DNA from: Meloidogyne chitwoodi
Taxonomy: Eukaryota; Nematoda; Chromadorea; Rhabditida; Meloidogynidae
Assembly: GCA_015183035.1 (NCBI GenBank)
Contig: JACZZP010000006.1
Span: 868,001-932,000, forward strand
Reading direction: 5' to 3'
Length of the DNA: 64,000 nt
The position numbers were made by a program, and so were the translations under genes. Below the pieces are notes generated by a model. It made no database searches. It saw only the letters and a list, made by a program, of their open reading frames with translations, and was not told the DNA's origin. Each line of letters begins with the position of its first letter. Within the stretch, counting starts at the first letter, position 1. This document shows, piece after piece, positions 33,584 through 44,583 of the stretch.

Positions 33584-36500
33584 ATGCCTTCAAAAAAACG
33601 AAAAAAACGAATGAAAGACCAACAACGATCATATGAAACTGCGGTGGAAGGTATTTTGGTTGATTGTATTGTAGAAGGTAGTAGTTTAATTGGTGAAGGG
33701 TCCGCAGAAAGTAATATGATTGATTGTTCTTCGTTAGATGGGTCTGTATTATCAGACAATTTGAATGTTTTGGAGATTAATTCCCCTAGGAATGATGTTT
33801 TTGAAAATAGTTTTATTAGTGAAAGTTTAAGTTCCAGCTGTTCCCGTAGTATGTCCCCCAGTAGTATTGCTTCATTAAATAAAAGAGGTAGACCAAAGAA
33901 AAAAGGCATTGGTGGTAGACCAATTAAAAGAAATATTCAAGGCAAAATTGTTAATGTCCCCAATACTTCACTCAATCCCTTGCCAGCAGAAACCCTAGAC
34001 GTCCCTTTTGGTCCCGTTTTAGCCAGTGATAACCGTATTTTTCATTTATACCATCACCGCGCAGTAGATTATATTAAAGAGCTTTGGTCCAATTCTAATT
34101 CTTGGTTACAAGATGATTATATTTATGCCTACCAAAAATATTTAACTACTCGTACAGCAAAACGAGTTGTTGTTCTTGATCCCAATTATACCTTTGTTGA
34201 ACATATGTATAACCCCTATGTCCCTCCTATTATTGCATTAGAAAATTGTTATAATTATTCCGCCGATTATGAAATTTTATTATTAACAATATGTTTTAAT
34301 GGTCATTTTGGTCTTATAATTTATGATAGATCAGACATTGATAATCCCCAATGTATTTTTATTGATTCCCTACCCGATGTTGATAGGTTATTTAATGTCT
34401 CTTATGCAGGATATGATCTTAGGCGTATTGATTTAATCAAACGCGGAATTTGTGATTTAACCCCTAATATTAATGAAGATGATATTCAAATCCAAATCCT
34501 ACCTCGTACACAATTTACAGAACAAACTGATGGAATTAATTGTGGATTCTTTGCCTGTCTTTATTCCGAAATGTACCTATTTAACAATGGTTCCCTCATT
34601 TTTCCAAAGTTAAATATTAATTATGAAAGAAAACGTATAATTTGGCATCTTTCCCAGTTAACCCTGACAAATGATATTGATTATATTCCGCTTAATATTA
34701 ATGAAAACGTCTCCCAAAATATTGTTCCATTAAATTTAAGTGTTGATTCAGTTGTGAATGATAATAATGTTGTAAATTCCTACCCAATTTTAAACATTGA
34801 ACCCGATCCACCCTCTGTAAATCTTAGAAGGTCAGAAAGAATTAAAGCCATTAATTTAATTCCAACTTTTATCCCTCCTCCAAATTTATTTACTGAAATT
34901 ACTTCCCTTTGTACCCGTCGCCATAGAGGCTTCCCCTGTGCAGATATTAGGTCCCAACATTCTGTTTCCTATTATGACTCGGGAAATTTTGGTGATATTA
35001 TTTGTGAGGATTGTAATGCTTTATTATTAAATTCTGAAAAAAATAAAAATAAGCATGGAAAAATTACCTCTTCCTTTTGTTGTCGTTGTGGTTCAGTATC
35101 CCTTCCCCCATTTAATCCACATCCTCAATTATTAAAAAACTTAACAAATGGAAATTCACAATCCTCTTTAGAATTTTTAAAACACCATAATATATACAAT
35201 TCTTTACTTGCATTTGCCTCAATATATGTGGGTCATAGAGAAAACACCTTCGATGGTGGAATTTGTTATATGTTAAACGGTGAGTTTGTTAGAAAAATGA
35301 GTTCAATGATAGCTGGTAATGATTCTCCCTCATTTTCCCAATTATATATTTTAGATGCCAACACAGCTTTTGAACATCGGGTTAATAATTGTGCTTATGG
35401 TGGTGATAGAGTCGATCCGACAACCTTAAGAAATTTAGATATTTTACTCCGTAATATTCATCCCTTTGCAAATGTTTATAGAAATTTCCATACCCAATAT
35501 ACACAAAAAATTCAGACTGATGGACCCGATTCAGTCAGAAATTTCCGTCTTGTATTAATTGAAGCAAGAGATACTCCCACAAATGTAATAGATCCTTCCC
35601 TACATACAAGGCAAGTTAACCTACCAACTGAGGAAACCTTATTTGCAGTATGGACAGATTCTGATGAACCTCCCCAAGTTAAAGGTATTTGTATTACGGA
35701 TGAGGAAGGACGTTTATTCACATTTCCACCTTACCACCCACAAACCGATACTCTTTGTTATCCCCTCCTTTTCCCTTGTGGTGATGACGGATATCATAAA
35801 AAAATTCCCATTAATAAAAATATTTCTGATAAAGATAATGAGTCAAATGATAGTGATTCAGACCACTCAGTAGCTCACTCAGTACAAATTTCTCACCGCC
35901 AATTTATTTCCACCCGTGATTATATCCGTTTCCGTTTAGCAATTAGAAAAAATGAGGATTACCATAATATTTGGAATTCTGGTGGTGGTTTGTCCCAGAA
36001 AAATACCCTTGATTATGCCGCTAGAACAGATTCCGATGTTGCTAATTTTCTAAGAAAAAAAGAAATGGATTTAAGAGCTACTTTAACCGAAAATGCTCTT
36101 AGATGGTTAGCCAGACAAGCTAATTTAGAGTCCGTTGAACAACTTGGTAGTATTGTTATGTTTAGAAAATACCACCCAGGTACCCGACCATGGTTTCAGG
36201 ATATGTTTTACGATGCTACCACAATATTTGCTCGCACTAAAAAACCTGGACATGCATCCTTTATGTTCACCTTTACCTGTAATCCCCGTTGGCCAGAGAT
36301 TAAAAGAAATCTATTTTCCAATAAACAAAAAGTAGTAAATCGATTTGATATTATTTGCAGAATTTATGAAGATAAACTGCGAAAAATCCATTATTTAATC
36401 GATAAAAAAAATATTTTTGGAAAAATTTTAGGATCAGCTGAAAGTCGTGAGTTCCAAAAAAGAATAGGAGGCCCCCATTTACATAGAGTTTATTGTACCG

Positions 36501-38068
36501 ATATTCCTGCAACACCTGAAAATGTAGAAAATTTAATTTGGGCGCATATTCCTTCAGAACCCCCTAAGGATGATAACTCACCCTGGTATAATTTTATCCG
36601 TAAAGTTAGGGAACTTTTACCTCTATATCAATTACACGATTGTTCTGAATATTGTGATAGTAATGGAAAATGTAAAAAGGGATTTCCTAAACCTTTTAAT
36701 AATTTTACAATCTTACATGAAAATAAACCTGCAGAATATTTTAGACCTAGCCCTCAAAATGGTGGTGAAGTTCTTAATTTTAAAAGAAGAGGTAAATCCA
36801 TCATCATATATGATAACTCAAGAGTTGTTCCTTATAACCCTCTTATTCTTGTAATGTTTCAATCACATCATAATCTAGAATTTGCTTATGGACAATCTGA
36901 CAATTTAAAATATGCCCTGAAATACCCATTTAAAGGAGCAAGTTTTTCATATGTTAAAAGTACTGTTAATGGTCTTGTAAATGTTGATGAACCCGCACAA
37001 TACGCTCGAATGCTTTATCGAAGTCCCACTGAGGCATACACACGTATAATGGGTTATAAATATGGATTTACTTCCCACCGCGTAATTCCATTACAAATCC
37101 ATTTACCAGGTCAACAAAAAATATATTTTGCCCCAAATAATAGAGAACAAAGTCTTGCCAATATTCAAGCAGGTATACTTCCAGAAACCCCACTTACCGC
37201 TTATTGGAGACTTTGGTTAAATGATCCTAATGCTAAAAATATTTTATTTGAACAATTACCAGAAACTTATTCCTTTGATAAGAGAAATAAAGTGTGGAAT
37301 AAAAGAAGAGTTTCCGAAAAAAATACTAACCGTAAACCCGTTATGGGCAGAATTTTACCCGTCTCCCCTCGTGAACCTGAAAAATTTGCCTTATATATAC
37401 TTATTAAACATTTCCCCGGTGATCCCGATCATTTGAAAAATGTGAATGGACAAGTATGTGATTCCTTTTCCGACGCTGCCCGATTACGTGGTCTATTTGA
37501 AGATAATACCGTTTGGGAAAGAACACTCAGAGAAGGTTCCAATTCCCTTAACCCTTCCCAAATGCGCCAATTATTTGCTAATATCCTTGTATTTGGCGGT
37601 ACTGAAAGATGTGTAATAAATGGTGCTCACCTTTGGGAATTATTTATAAACCACATGTATGACCATCGTTGTTCTGATGCCGAAAAACCGAGGCGTATTG
37701 ACAGAGCACTCGCTATAATTGAGAGAATTTTATTAGGTCAGGGTCGCTCTATGAATGAATTTGACCTTCCTTCTCCACAAAATCCCATTATAAATGATCC
37801 TGATAGGGCTTTAGACGAATTTTTCTTCCCATCTCATGTTAATGATGAAGAAATGGATGAGTCTATCGATACTTCCACCTTTGAAAGAGCCCGACTTACT
37901 GCCGAACAAAATAATTTTTTCCTTTTAATTCGTACTGGTTTAAAAGAGAATATTAATAAAAATAAAAATATAAAAATATTTAAAATAAAATTAGCCAAAT
38001 GTAAAACACAGAAAGGATATAATTTTAATAAATTGACTCTCCTTTACATAATTTTATTTAATAAATGA
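33584..38068 (+). CDS. Helitron Rep protein with AT-hook and ULP1-like protease; helicase missing
   Basis: Uninterrupted frame of 1494 residues. Order: basic start; AT-hook RGRPKKKG (101-108); a cysteine-protease-like domain (about 150-365) with NGHFG His241, FIDSLP Asp261 and QTDGINCGFF (Gln314, Cys320), the His-Asp-Gln-Cys layout of C48/ULP1 peptidases; a Cys-rich zinc-binding segment (CEDCNALLLN...CCRCG, 474-502); the Helitron N-terminal domain; then the HUH rolling-circle initiator domain with PHLH (His965, His967) and the two-Tyr block YALKYPFKG (Tyr1110, Tyr1114). The conserved segment before the helicase (VCDSFSDAARLRGL, then LWELF) is present, but the frame stops matching at about residue 1455, where it runs into AT-rich host-like sequence. 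No Walker A or other Pif1 helicase motif follows. The intact frame implies recent activity; loss of the helicase makes this copy non-autonomous unless the helicase is supplied elsewhere. Confidence 0.85.
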   Translation: MPSKKRKKRMKDQQRSYETAVEGILVDCIVEGSSLIGEGSAESNMIDCSSLDGSVLSDNLNVLEINSPRNDVFENSFISESLSSSCSRSMSPSSIASLNKRGRPKKKGIGGRPIKRNIQGKIVNVPNTSLNPLPAETLDVPFGPVLASDNRIFHLYHHRAVDYIKELWSNSNSWLQDDYIYAYQKYLTTRTAKRVVVLDPNYTFVEHMYNPYVPPIIALENCYNYSADYEILLLTICFNGHFGLIIYDRSDIDNPQCIFIDSLPDVDRLFNVSYAGYDLRRIDLIKRGICDLTPNINEDDIQIQILPRTQFTEQTDGINCGFFACLYSEMYLFNNGSLIFPKLNINYERKRIIWHLSQLTLTNDIDYIPLNINENVSQNIVPLNLSVDSVVNDNNVVNSYPILNIEPDPPSVNLRRSERIKAINLIPTFIPPPNLFTEITSLCTRRHRGFPCADIRSQHSVSYYDSGNFGDIICEDCNALLLNSEKNKNKHGKITSSFCCRCGSVSLPPFNPHPQLLKNLTNGNSQSSLEFLKHHNIYNSLLAFASIYVGHRENTFDGGICYMLNGEFVRKMSSMIAGNDSPSFSQLYILDANTAFEHRVNNCAYGGDRVDPTTLRNLDILLRNIHPFANVYRNFHTQYTQKIQTDGPDSVRNFRLVLIEARDTPTNVIDPSLHTRQVNLPTEETLFAVWTDSDEPPQVKGICITDEEGRLFTFPPYHPQTDTLCYPLLFPCGDDGYHKKIPINKNISDKDNESNDSDSDHSVAHSVQISHRQFISTRDYIRFRLAIRKNEDYHNIWNSGGGLSQKNTLDYAARTDSDVANFLRKKEMDLRATLTENALRWLARQANLESVEQLGSIVMFRKYHPGTRPWFQDMFYDATTIFARTKKPGHASFMFTFTCNPRWPEIKRNLFSNKQKVVNRFDIICRIYEDKLRKIHYLIDKKNIFGKILGSAESREFQKRIGGPHLHRVYCTDIPATPENVENLIWAHIPSEPPKDDNSPWYNFIRKVRELLPLYQLHDCSEYCDSNGKCKKGFPKPFNNFTILHENKPAEYFRPSPQNGGEVLNFKRRGKSIIIYDNSRVVPYNPLILVMFQSHHNLEFAYGQSDNLKYALKYPFKGASFSYVKSTVNGLVNVDEPAQYARMLYRSPTEAYTRIMGYKYGFTSHRVIPLQIHLPGQQKIYFAPNNREQSLANIQAGILPETPLTAYWRLWLNDPNAKNILFEQLPETYSFDKRNKVWNKRRVSEKNTNRKPVMGRILPVSPREPEKFALYILIKHFPGDPDHLKNVNGQVCDSFSDAARLRGLFEDNTVWERTLREGSNSLNPSQMRQLFANILVFGGTERCVINGAHLWELFINHMYDHRCSDAEKPRRIDRALAIIERILLGQGRSMNEFDLPSPQNPIINDPDRALDEFFFPSHVNDEEMDESIDTSTFERARLTAEQNNFFLLIRTGLKENINKNKNIKIFKIKLAKCKTQKGYNFNKLTLLYIILFNK

Positions 38069-38472
38069 GTCTTATAGTGTAGCCCATTCTTTACCTTCAC
38101 TTTTTTTAAAAATGCCAACACATTTAAATTTATAGATTTTAAGAAATTTATAAAGAAAAAACCAATTGATTTTATAAAAATTTAATAAAATAAAAAAAGA
38201 AATTAAAAAAATAATATTTTAATAAAAATAAAAAACATTAGTATTATGGAAGAACTGATAATTAATAAAAATTAAATAGAAAATTGTTTCTTGTTCATTC
38301 TTTCAATTGAAATTAATTTATATAATTCAAAATCTGATCGAAATATTTATCAAAGTTATAAAAAAATGTTTAAATAAAATCCTATTAAATAACAATTGTA
38401 TTTTTAATTTTTTTTAAATTTATTTTATCTTTATTTTTATTTATTATTTAATATTCAATTTAAATATATAAT
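38069..38472. other. AT-rich spacer after the Helitron fragment
   Basis: Sequence between the truncated Helitron frame and the 3' end of the minus-strand glycosyltransferase. I see no Helitron 3' hairpin with a CTRR end here, which agrees with truncation. Confidence 0.45.
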
Positions 38473-40279
38473 TTAATTACAAATAATATTATTTAATTTA
38501 TTATAAATATAATTAATATTATTTTCATCTGGAGTTGTAAGAAGTAAAGGGATACAATTTTCACATTCAAGTTGTTCATAAATCTAATTTTAATTTAAAA
38601 ATTATATTATAAAATTAATTTAATTTTTATTTAATTTTTATTTATTATTTATTTATTTAAATTTATTTTATTTTAATTAATAATTTTGTTTTACACTCTG
38701 CCAAGTATTAAACATATTCCAATGACCACTATGAGAAATTTTTGCTTTCTTAGCTATAATTCCAGTAAAAAGTACATCCTCAATGTGTATAGCTTTAACA
38801 TGATTAGAATATTTGATAATCTTTAGAATTGCTGATCTTTAAATTTTTATTTATTTTTATTTAAATTATTTAATTTAACTTTAAATTATTTTAACTAAAA
38901 TAAATAAATAAATAAACCTAGATAACAAATAACTAGGTCCTGACATGTAAGGTGGATAAAATGTCCCACTAAAATCTTTTGTTTCCACATAACTTTAAAT
39001 TTTAATAATTATTATTTAAAATTATAATTGTCAATTTTTTATATTAAATAATTTTATACTATTTAATATTTCTTGGATTTGTATTTCTTTCATTCCCCAT
39101 AAAAAGTCGTCCAAAAATAGAAGCATTGTTTTTAACCAATTCTTTACGAAATTTATTTTCTATCCAAAAATCAAGTAATTTTAAATTAACAACCATATCA
39201 GTATCTATTTTTAACGTCCATTCTGCTTGTGGGCAAAATTCTTTATTCCAATTATAAGCTGCAAGCATCTTAAAAATTAATAAATATTTAATTTATTTTA
39301 TTAAAAAAAATAAAAAAACCTTAAAATGAATATTTTTATAAATATCTTTAAATCCATGTATAAAAATTAAATCCCCAAATTGAGATTGCTCTTCTCTTAA
39401 TTTTTGTTGTTCTTCCCTTGAGTTATTTCCATTTAATATATTTGGATCAGAAACAAAAAAACGTGTTATTGTCCCATTAACCTATTAATATATTTATATT
39501 ATTTTAAATTATATTAATTAAATTAATTACTGCATCCATTAAATAAGTTTTACGAATATCATTTCTTCTATCAAATTCATTCCTTCGACTAGGTATTATT
39601 ATTAATAATTTTGTATTTGAATTACATGATTGGTTGACTTTCTCTATTTCTATACAATAATTTGTTAAATTAACATTTTTAAATTCAAAAGAAACATTTT
39701 ACATGGTTGTTTAATCTAAAAAATTAAAAAATATATTTTGTCAATTAAAACAAAAAATTTTTTATTTAATTTTTGACGTTTTTCAATTAATTTCGAAGTT
39801 TAAAATTTATTTAACTTCTTTTAATGTCTAATATGATAGAAAATATGACTGTTATTGTATATTAGGTAATTTATTATTGACCCTAAATCTTAAATCATAA
39901 TGGGATTTTTTGTAATTTTTTGGTAGTTTAAATTTTTTAAATTAAAAATAAAAATATGTACTTGCTTAAGTAATATTAAAAATAAATTATTTAATTAAAA
40001 AATAATATTTAAAATAATTTTTTTTTTAATTTGAAATTTTTACTTGATTTATTTAAATATTATTTATAGTAATATTAATCTTTCAAATTTACAATTAGTT
40101 AAAAAATAAAAATATATATTTTATTTATTATTTACCATTTCATTATTTAATTCATTAAAATATGTTTGATTTAATTTAATTAATTTATTAGTTTTATTTA
40201 ATTCTTTAGTTGTTATTATTTGATTATTAAAAATTAAAAATATTATTATTATTTTAAAAATTGTAGAAAATATATTCAT
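38473..40279 (-). CDS. GT31-family galactosyltransferase-like protein
   Basis: Exons 40136-40279, about 39531-39641, 39320-39481, 39060-39268, 38918-38992, 38695-38836 and 38473-38583. A hydrophobic N-terminus (signal anchor) fits a type II Golgi enzyme. Landmarks of beta-1,3-glycosyltransferases: IIIPSRRNEFDRRNDIRKTY, FGDLIFIHGFKDIYKN, AAYNWNKEFCPQAEW followed by KIDTDMV (the DxD metal site as DTD), FSGTFYPPYMSGPSYLLS, and IEDVLFTGI (the EDV motif). These enzymes transfer galactose or GlcNAc from UDP-sugars onto glycans. About 318 residues, a usual size. Exon 2 is uncertain: an extended version from 39717 would include IKQPCKMF but changes frame once, so either the later acceptor at 39642 is used or the gene has a one-base shift. 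Confidence 0.75.
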
Positions 40280-41475
40280 TATTTTTTTTTAAATAAATCA
40301 TTTAAATTTTTATTACAATTCGGCTTAAATTTTTAATATTTTTTTATAAAAATAAATTAATTAATTACATAAAATTAATGGAAAAAAATTAAATAATATT
40401 TAAAAAAGATTATTAAATTATAAATTTGTTTTACATTCTTTTAATTTCTCTTTAAATGTTCAGTCTAATCAGAAGTATTTTCCCTAAATTTATTTAAAAC
40501 AACAATTTTAAGAATTTATAAAAAAATATCTTTTAATCAAGGACTTCATTAATTACAGAAACAAAAGAATTTAAATTAGGATGCCTACCCGACCCATCGG
40601 GGGAGGAAAAGTCGGGGGACGGGGATCGTCGGGTGAAGCATGACGGGGATCGGGTCGGGGTGCAGCATAACCTTCGGGGACGGGGTCGGGGACTGGGGAC
40701 GTCGGGGGCATCATGGCGGGTTTCGGGTCGGGGAAAAGCTCCAAAAATGTCGGGGATCGGGGGCACGGGGACGGGGAGGCACCCTAATTTAAATTAATAA
40801 AAATTTAAATTTAACAAATGTACATGTTAAAAATATAAATATATTAAATATAAAATAATTAAATATAAATATATTTAAATTAAATTATTTAAATATAATT
40901 TAAAAAATATGAATCAGATTTATATATAATTTTAAACTATTTATTTATCTCTAAATTAACATTTAAATATTTAATTGAATAATTAATAATTGGAAATAAA
41001 TTATTTAAAAAAATAAATAATTAAAAATTAGTTATATAAAGAAAAATTAAAATAATTAAAAATTTCTTTAATTTTATTAGATTATTTTTAAACTTTTAAA
41101 ATTAAATAAAGATTATATTTTATCATAATTTCCAAATATAAAGTAATATATTAAATTATTTTTAAAAATTATTAATTTAATTAATAAATTAATAATAATT
41201 AAAGATTATATTTTAAGTCCATTTTAATATCACATGCCTTTTCCTTTAATGGAATTTATTTTAATAAAACACGGCCTTTTCTTTTTTAAAAATTGACTTT
41301 TTATTTTATCTTTTATTTTAAATATAAGTATACTTTTTATTACTTATTTTTTTATATAATTTATATTTAATTTTAATTATGCCGCATTTAATATTTTAAT
41401 TTATTTTTATTAATTATAAAATAAATAAAATAAAATTTTATTTATTTATATTTTAGTTTTTCTTATTTTAAAAAA
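40280..41475. other. AT-rich intergenic region with one GC-rich MITE
   Basis: Spacer upstream of the glycosyltransferase and of the first secreted-cassette gene, which diverge from it. Apart from the element at 40577-40786 the sequence is A/T-rich and featureless. Confidence 0.5.
40569..40794. mobile_element. 210-bp GC-rich hAT-type MITE with 8-bp target duplication
   Basis: The element at 40577-40786 has imperfect inverted ends TAGGATGCCTACCCGACCC and (reverse complement of right end) TAGGGTGCCTCCCCGTCCC, flanked on both sides by ATTTAAAT (40569-40576 and 40787-40794). The interior consists of CGGGGA/CGGGTC hexamers and is by far the most GC-rich DNA in this AT-rich neighbourhood. The TAGG terminus and 8-bp duplication indicate hAT. 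A short Pro/Arg-rich frame across it is spurious. Confidence 0.82.
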
Positions 41476-42685
41476 ATGATTAAATTATTATTATTATTAA
41501 TTTTAAATATTATATTAATTAATTGTCAATTAAAATTACCAAAATTAAATATTGAATATAATAACGGTAAATGTGAATTTAAAGAAATTTTTGATGAAAA
41601 TAAAGAATATAAATTAAAAAAACCTTTTCTATATTTTACACAAAAATTTAATAAATATATTCTTATTTTTGGAATAAATAATTTATATTTTACTTTATGG
41701 AGTTTAATTGAAAGTTGTAAAAATTTAAATATTTATAATATTAAAGATATTATTAATTTAAATAAGGTATTAATTTTGTTAATTTATTAAAATTTAATTT
41801 TTAATTTATTAGCATTTTGTAAAATAATTTTACAAAAAAAAACAAAAAATTTTTTTGTTATGTACTTAAATGTATTTAGTAGGTAGAGGAATATAAATTA
41901 AATAAATATTTAAATAAAACAATTTTTTGATGTTTTTCTTCTGAGTTTCTTAAATATTTTATTTTGTTTTTAAAAATGTAATATAAATATTTTAGTTAAT
42001 TTTTTTTGATAATATTTAAATTCATAAGACATTTTTCACAAATCTTTTTTAATTAATAATATATTTACTTATTATTTTTTATCTTATAGTAAATAAATAT
42101 ATTACATAAATAGTACTCAAATATAAAAATAATACTAAAAATTTAATTTTTAATTTAATTTTAATCAAATTTCTTTTATATTTTAATTTCTTTATATTTT
42201 AATTTTAATTTAAATAAAAATTAAATAAATTTTAGATTGAAATAAATAATTTTTATATAAATGAAGAAAAGGAATGTTGCAATGTAGAAATATTTAATGA
42301 AACAAAAGAAGAATATTCTATTTATTCCTATATTTTATATAAAAGTGATAAAACTATTTTTGGACATAACTCTGATACTTTAATTTTTATTGAAGAAAAT
42401 AATATAATTAAAATATTAAATCATCCAAAAAATTATATTGATTTAAATGAAGAACTTAAAAATAAATGGATTAATTGTAGAAAATATTCAAAAAAAATTT
42501 ATGAAGGTAAAAATTAAAAAAGATAGAAATATTTTATTTTAATTTTATTTAAATATTTTTTATAAAATTAAGCTGTGTTTATTAAAGAAAAAAAGGTTAA
42601 ACAATTAGAACCATCAACATCTTATCAGAAAAGTGCTGTTGAAATTTTTAAAGAAAAGAGGAAAAGTAAAATTGAAACAAATTAA
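41476..42685 (+). CDS. Small secreted protein, cassette copy 1
   Basis: Exons 41476-41766, 42236-42506 and 42573-42685 join in phase to 224 residues. The signal peptide is residues 1-17, ending LINC before QLKLP. The mature part has conserved positions shared with the gene at 44584: NIEY, KCEFKEI, LYFTLW, SCKNL, then ILYKSDKTIFGHNSD and a late WINCRK. The Cys pattern (one near residue 34, one in ESCKN, CC and C in exon 2) suggests disulfides. The C-terminus is Lys-rich. I recognise no family. The first intron is 469 bp. It is the first half of a duplicated cassette with the convergent micropeptide relic at 43087. Confidence 0.68.
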
Positions 42686-44583
42686 ATATAATAATTAATT
42701 AATTATTGTTTTTTTTTCATTATTTTTATTATCTTTTCTTTTTCAGTGAAATAAATAACAATTATTTTATTTATTGGATTAATTTAAACTTTGTTATTTG
42801 ACCAAAATCTTAAAATATATTTTTTTAATTTTTAAATAAAAAACCTTTTAAACAAAATATTAATAAATAGTACACAAAATTCAAAATTAACTATTTAGAA
42901 ATTCTTAAATATCTAATAAAATAAGCTTATTTAATGTTTTTACCAAAAATATTAATAAACTTTATTTTTAAAAATTATTTATCAATTTATTTATTTATTA
43001 ACATTAATTTTAAATATAAATAAATATATTTATTTATGCTTTTTATTTCCTTCTCATTCGTTTTATTTATTAATTATTATTCTTTTTTAGCCTGTATCAA
43101 GAGGAATTAATAATAATCTTGAAGCAAGCTGATCTTTCTTATTAAATTTATGAATAGTATAAATTATTAAAATTAAAATATAAGTATTTTATTAATTATT
43201 TAAATAATTTAAATTAAATATATGAAGATAATAAATTACTTTTTATATTAAAAATATTTAAAAATCTAAAAACTGAACAAATAATTTAATTTTAAAATAA
43301 AATAAAATGAAATAAAAATTTAAAATATATGTACATAAACTAAAATTGCACTTATTAAATAAAATTGTCTAGAATTAAATAAAATATATTTTTAAATATA
43401 TTTATTTTAATTGTCAATGAATTTTGAGGCTTTGAATAAAGAAATAAAATAATATATATTTTAATAAATTGCTTTAAAATTATTTATAATTTTAAAATAA
43501 ATAAATTGTAATTGGCATTGCCATTTATTTTTTATTTCAATTTTCAGTTTTTGATTATTTACTTTTTTAAATTTATTATATCCATTTTTATTTAAATTTT
43601 ATTTAAAAATTAGTTCCGCTTTCGAGTCAAATTTTAAATTTATTTCGATTTAAATTTGAAATAATTAAAATTTAATTGCCTTTTTTATTTATATTTATTC
43701 AGACAACATTTTTAAAAAGATATATTTTATTAAATTAATTTAAAAGATAAATTATAATTAATTAATATTAATTTATTATTTATTTTAATTTTATTTATTA
43801 AAATAATTTGTTTTTATATTTTGATCATTTAATCAATTTTTAATATTTTTTACTTTTAAAAAAATAATAAAATAAAACAAAACATCTTAATCTAAATGGA
43901 GACATTTAAAGATTGTAAAATATATATTAATGTTTAATTAATATTATATTTAATTTTTATATATATATTTGTTTAAAATTATTTAAAAAATACTTAACTT
44001 TTATTTATTAATTATTTTATAAAATTAAAAAAATATAATTTGCAAATTAAATTTTAATAATTTAAAAAAATTGTTTATTTTTACTTTTTTAATTGGAAAT
44101 TAAATTCATTTTTTCTAAATTTAAATAAAATTAAACAAAGGAGAAAAAGAGGAAGTAAATGCCATAATTGCCAGCAATAATTATTAGTGTATTCCATATA
44201 AAATAAGCATTTTTTAAAATATTTGGTATTTTTGGGTTATTTTTAAAATAATTAAAATATTTAGAAAGAAATTTTTTTAATAATATTCATATTATTAAAT
44301 TATTTTTTTTAATTTTTAAATTTTTTTAAACTCTAAATTAAATACCTAAATATATAAAAAATAATAATTTATTTACAAAACAAGTTATACCTTTAAGTTT
44401 TAATTAAATAATTTAACAAGCGTTTTACAGAATAGGCTAGAATTTTATTTTTTTTTTATTTTTTAATTATTTATTTAAATCTTCACTTAAATTTATATTT
44501 AAGTATATACTCTAATAAGATCTTTCTTATAATAATATTAAATATATTTAATTTTTTATTATTTTTTTATTTAACAATAAAAA
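42686..44583. other. AT-rich spacer between cassette copies
   Basis: Holds the micropeptide relic at about 43087-43180 on the minus strand; the rest is A/T-rich with no exon-like structure. Confidence 0.45.
43087..43182 (-). pseudogene. Micropeptide relic, cassette copy 1
   Basis: The minus-strand frame reads ILILIIYTIHK, then LASRLLLIPLDTG and a stop. It parallels the 35-residue frame at 46988-47095 (NLLIYSIFG, then NVLAPLDFG and a stop) in hydrophobic start, spacing and ending. No ATG precedes it in frame, so it looks decayed or lacks a recognisable first exon. Confidence 0.35.

Noticed and set aside
35512..37436. Several short frames inside the Helitron ORF region
   Set aside because: All are shadows of the 1494-codon Rep frame in other frames or on the other strand.
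40533..40766. Pro/Arg-rich minus-strand frame
   Set aside because: It lies across a GC-rich hAT MITE with target duplications and results from the hexamer repeats.
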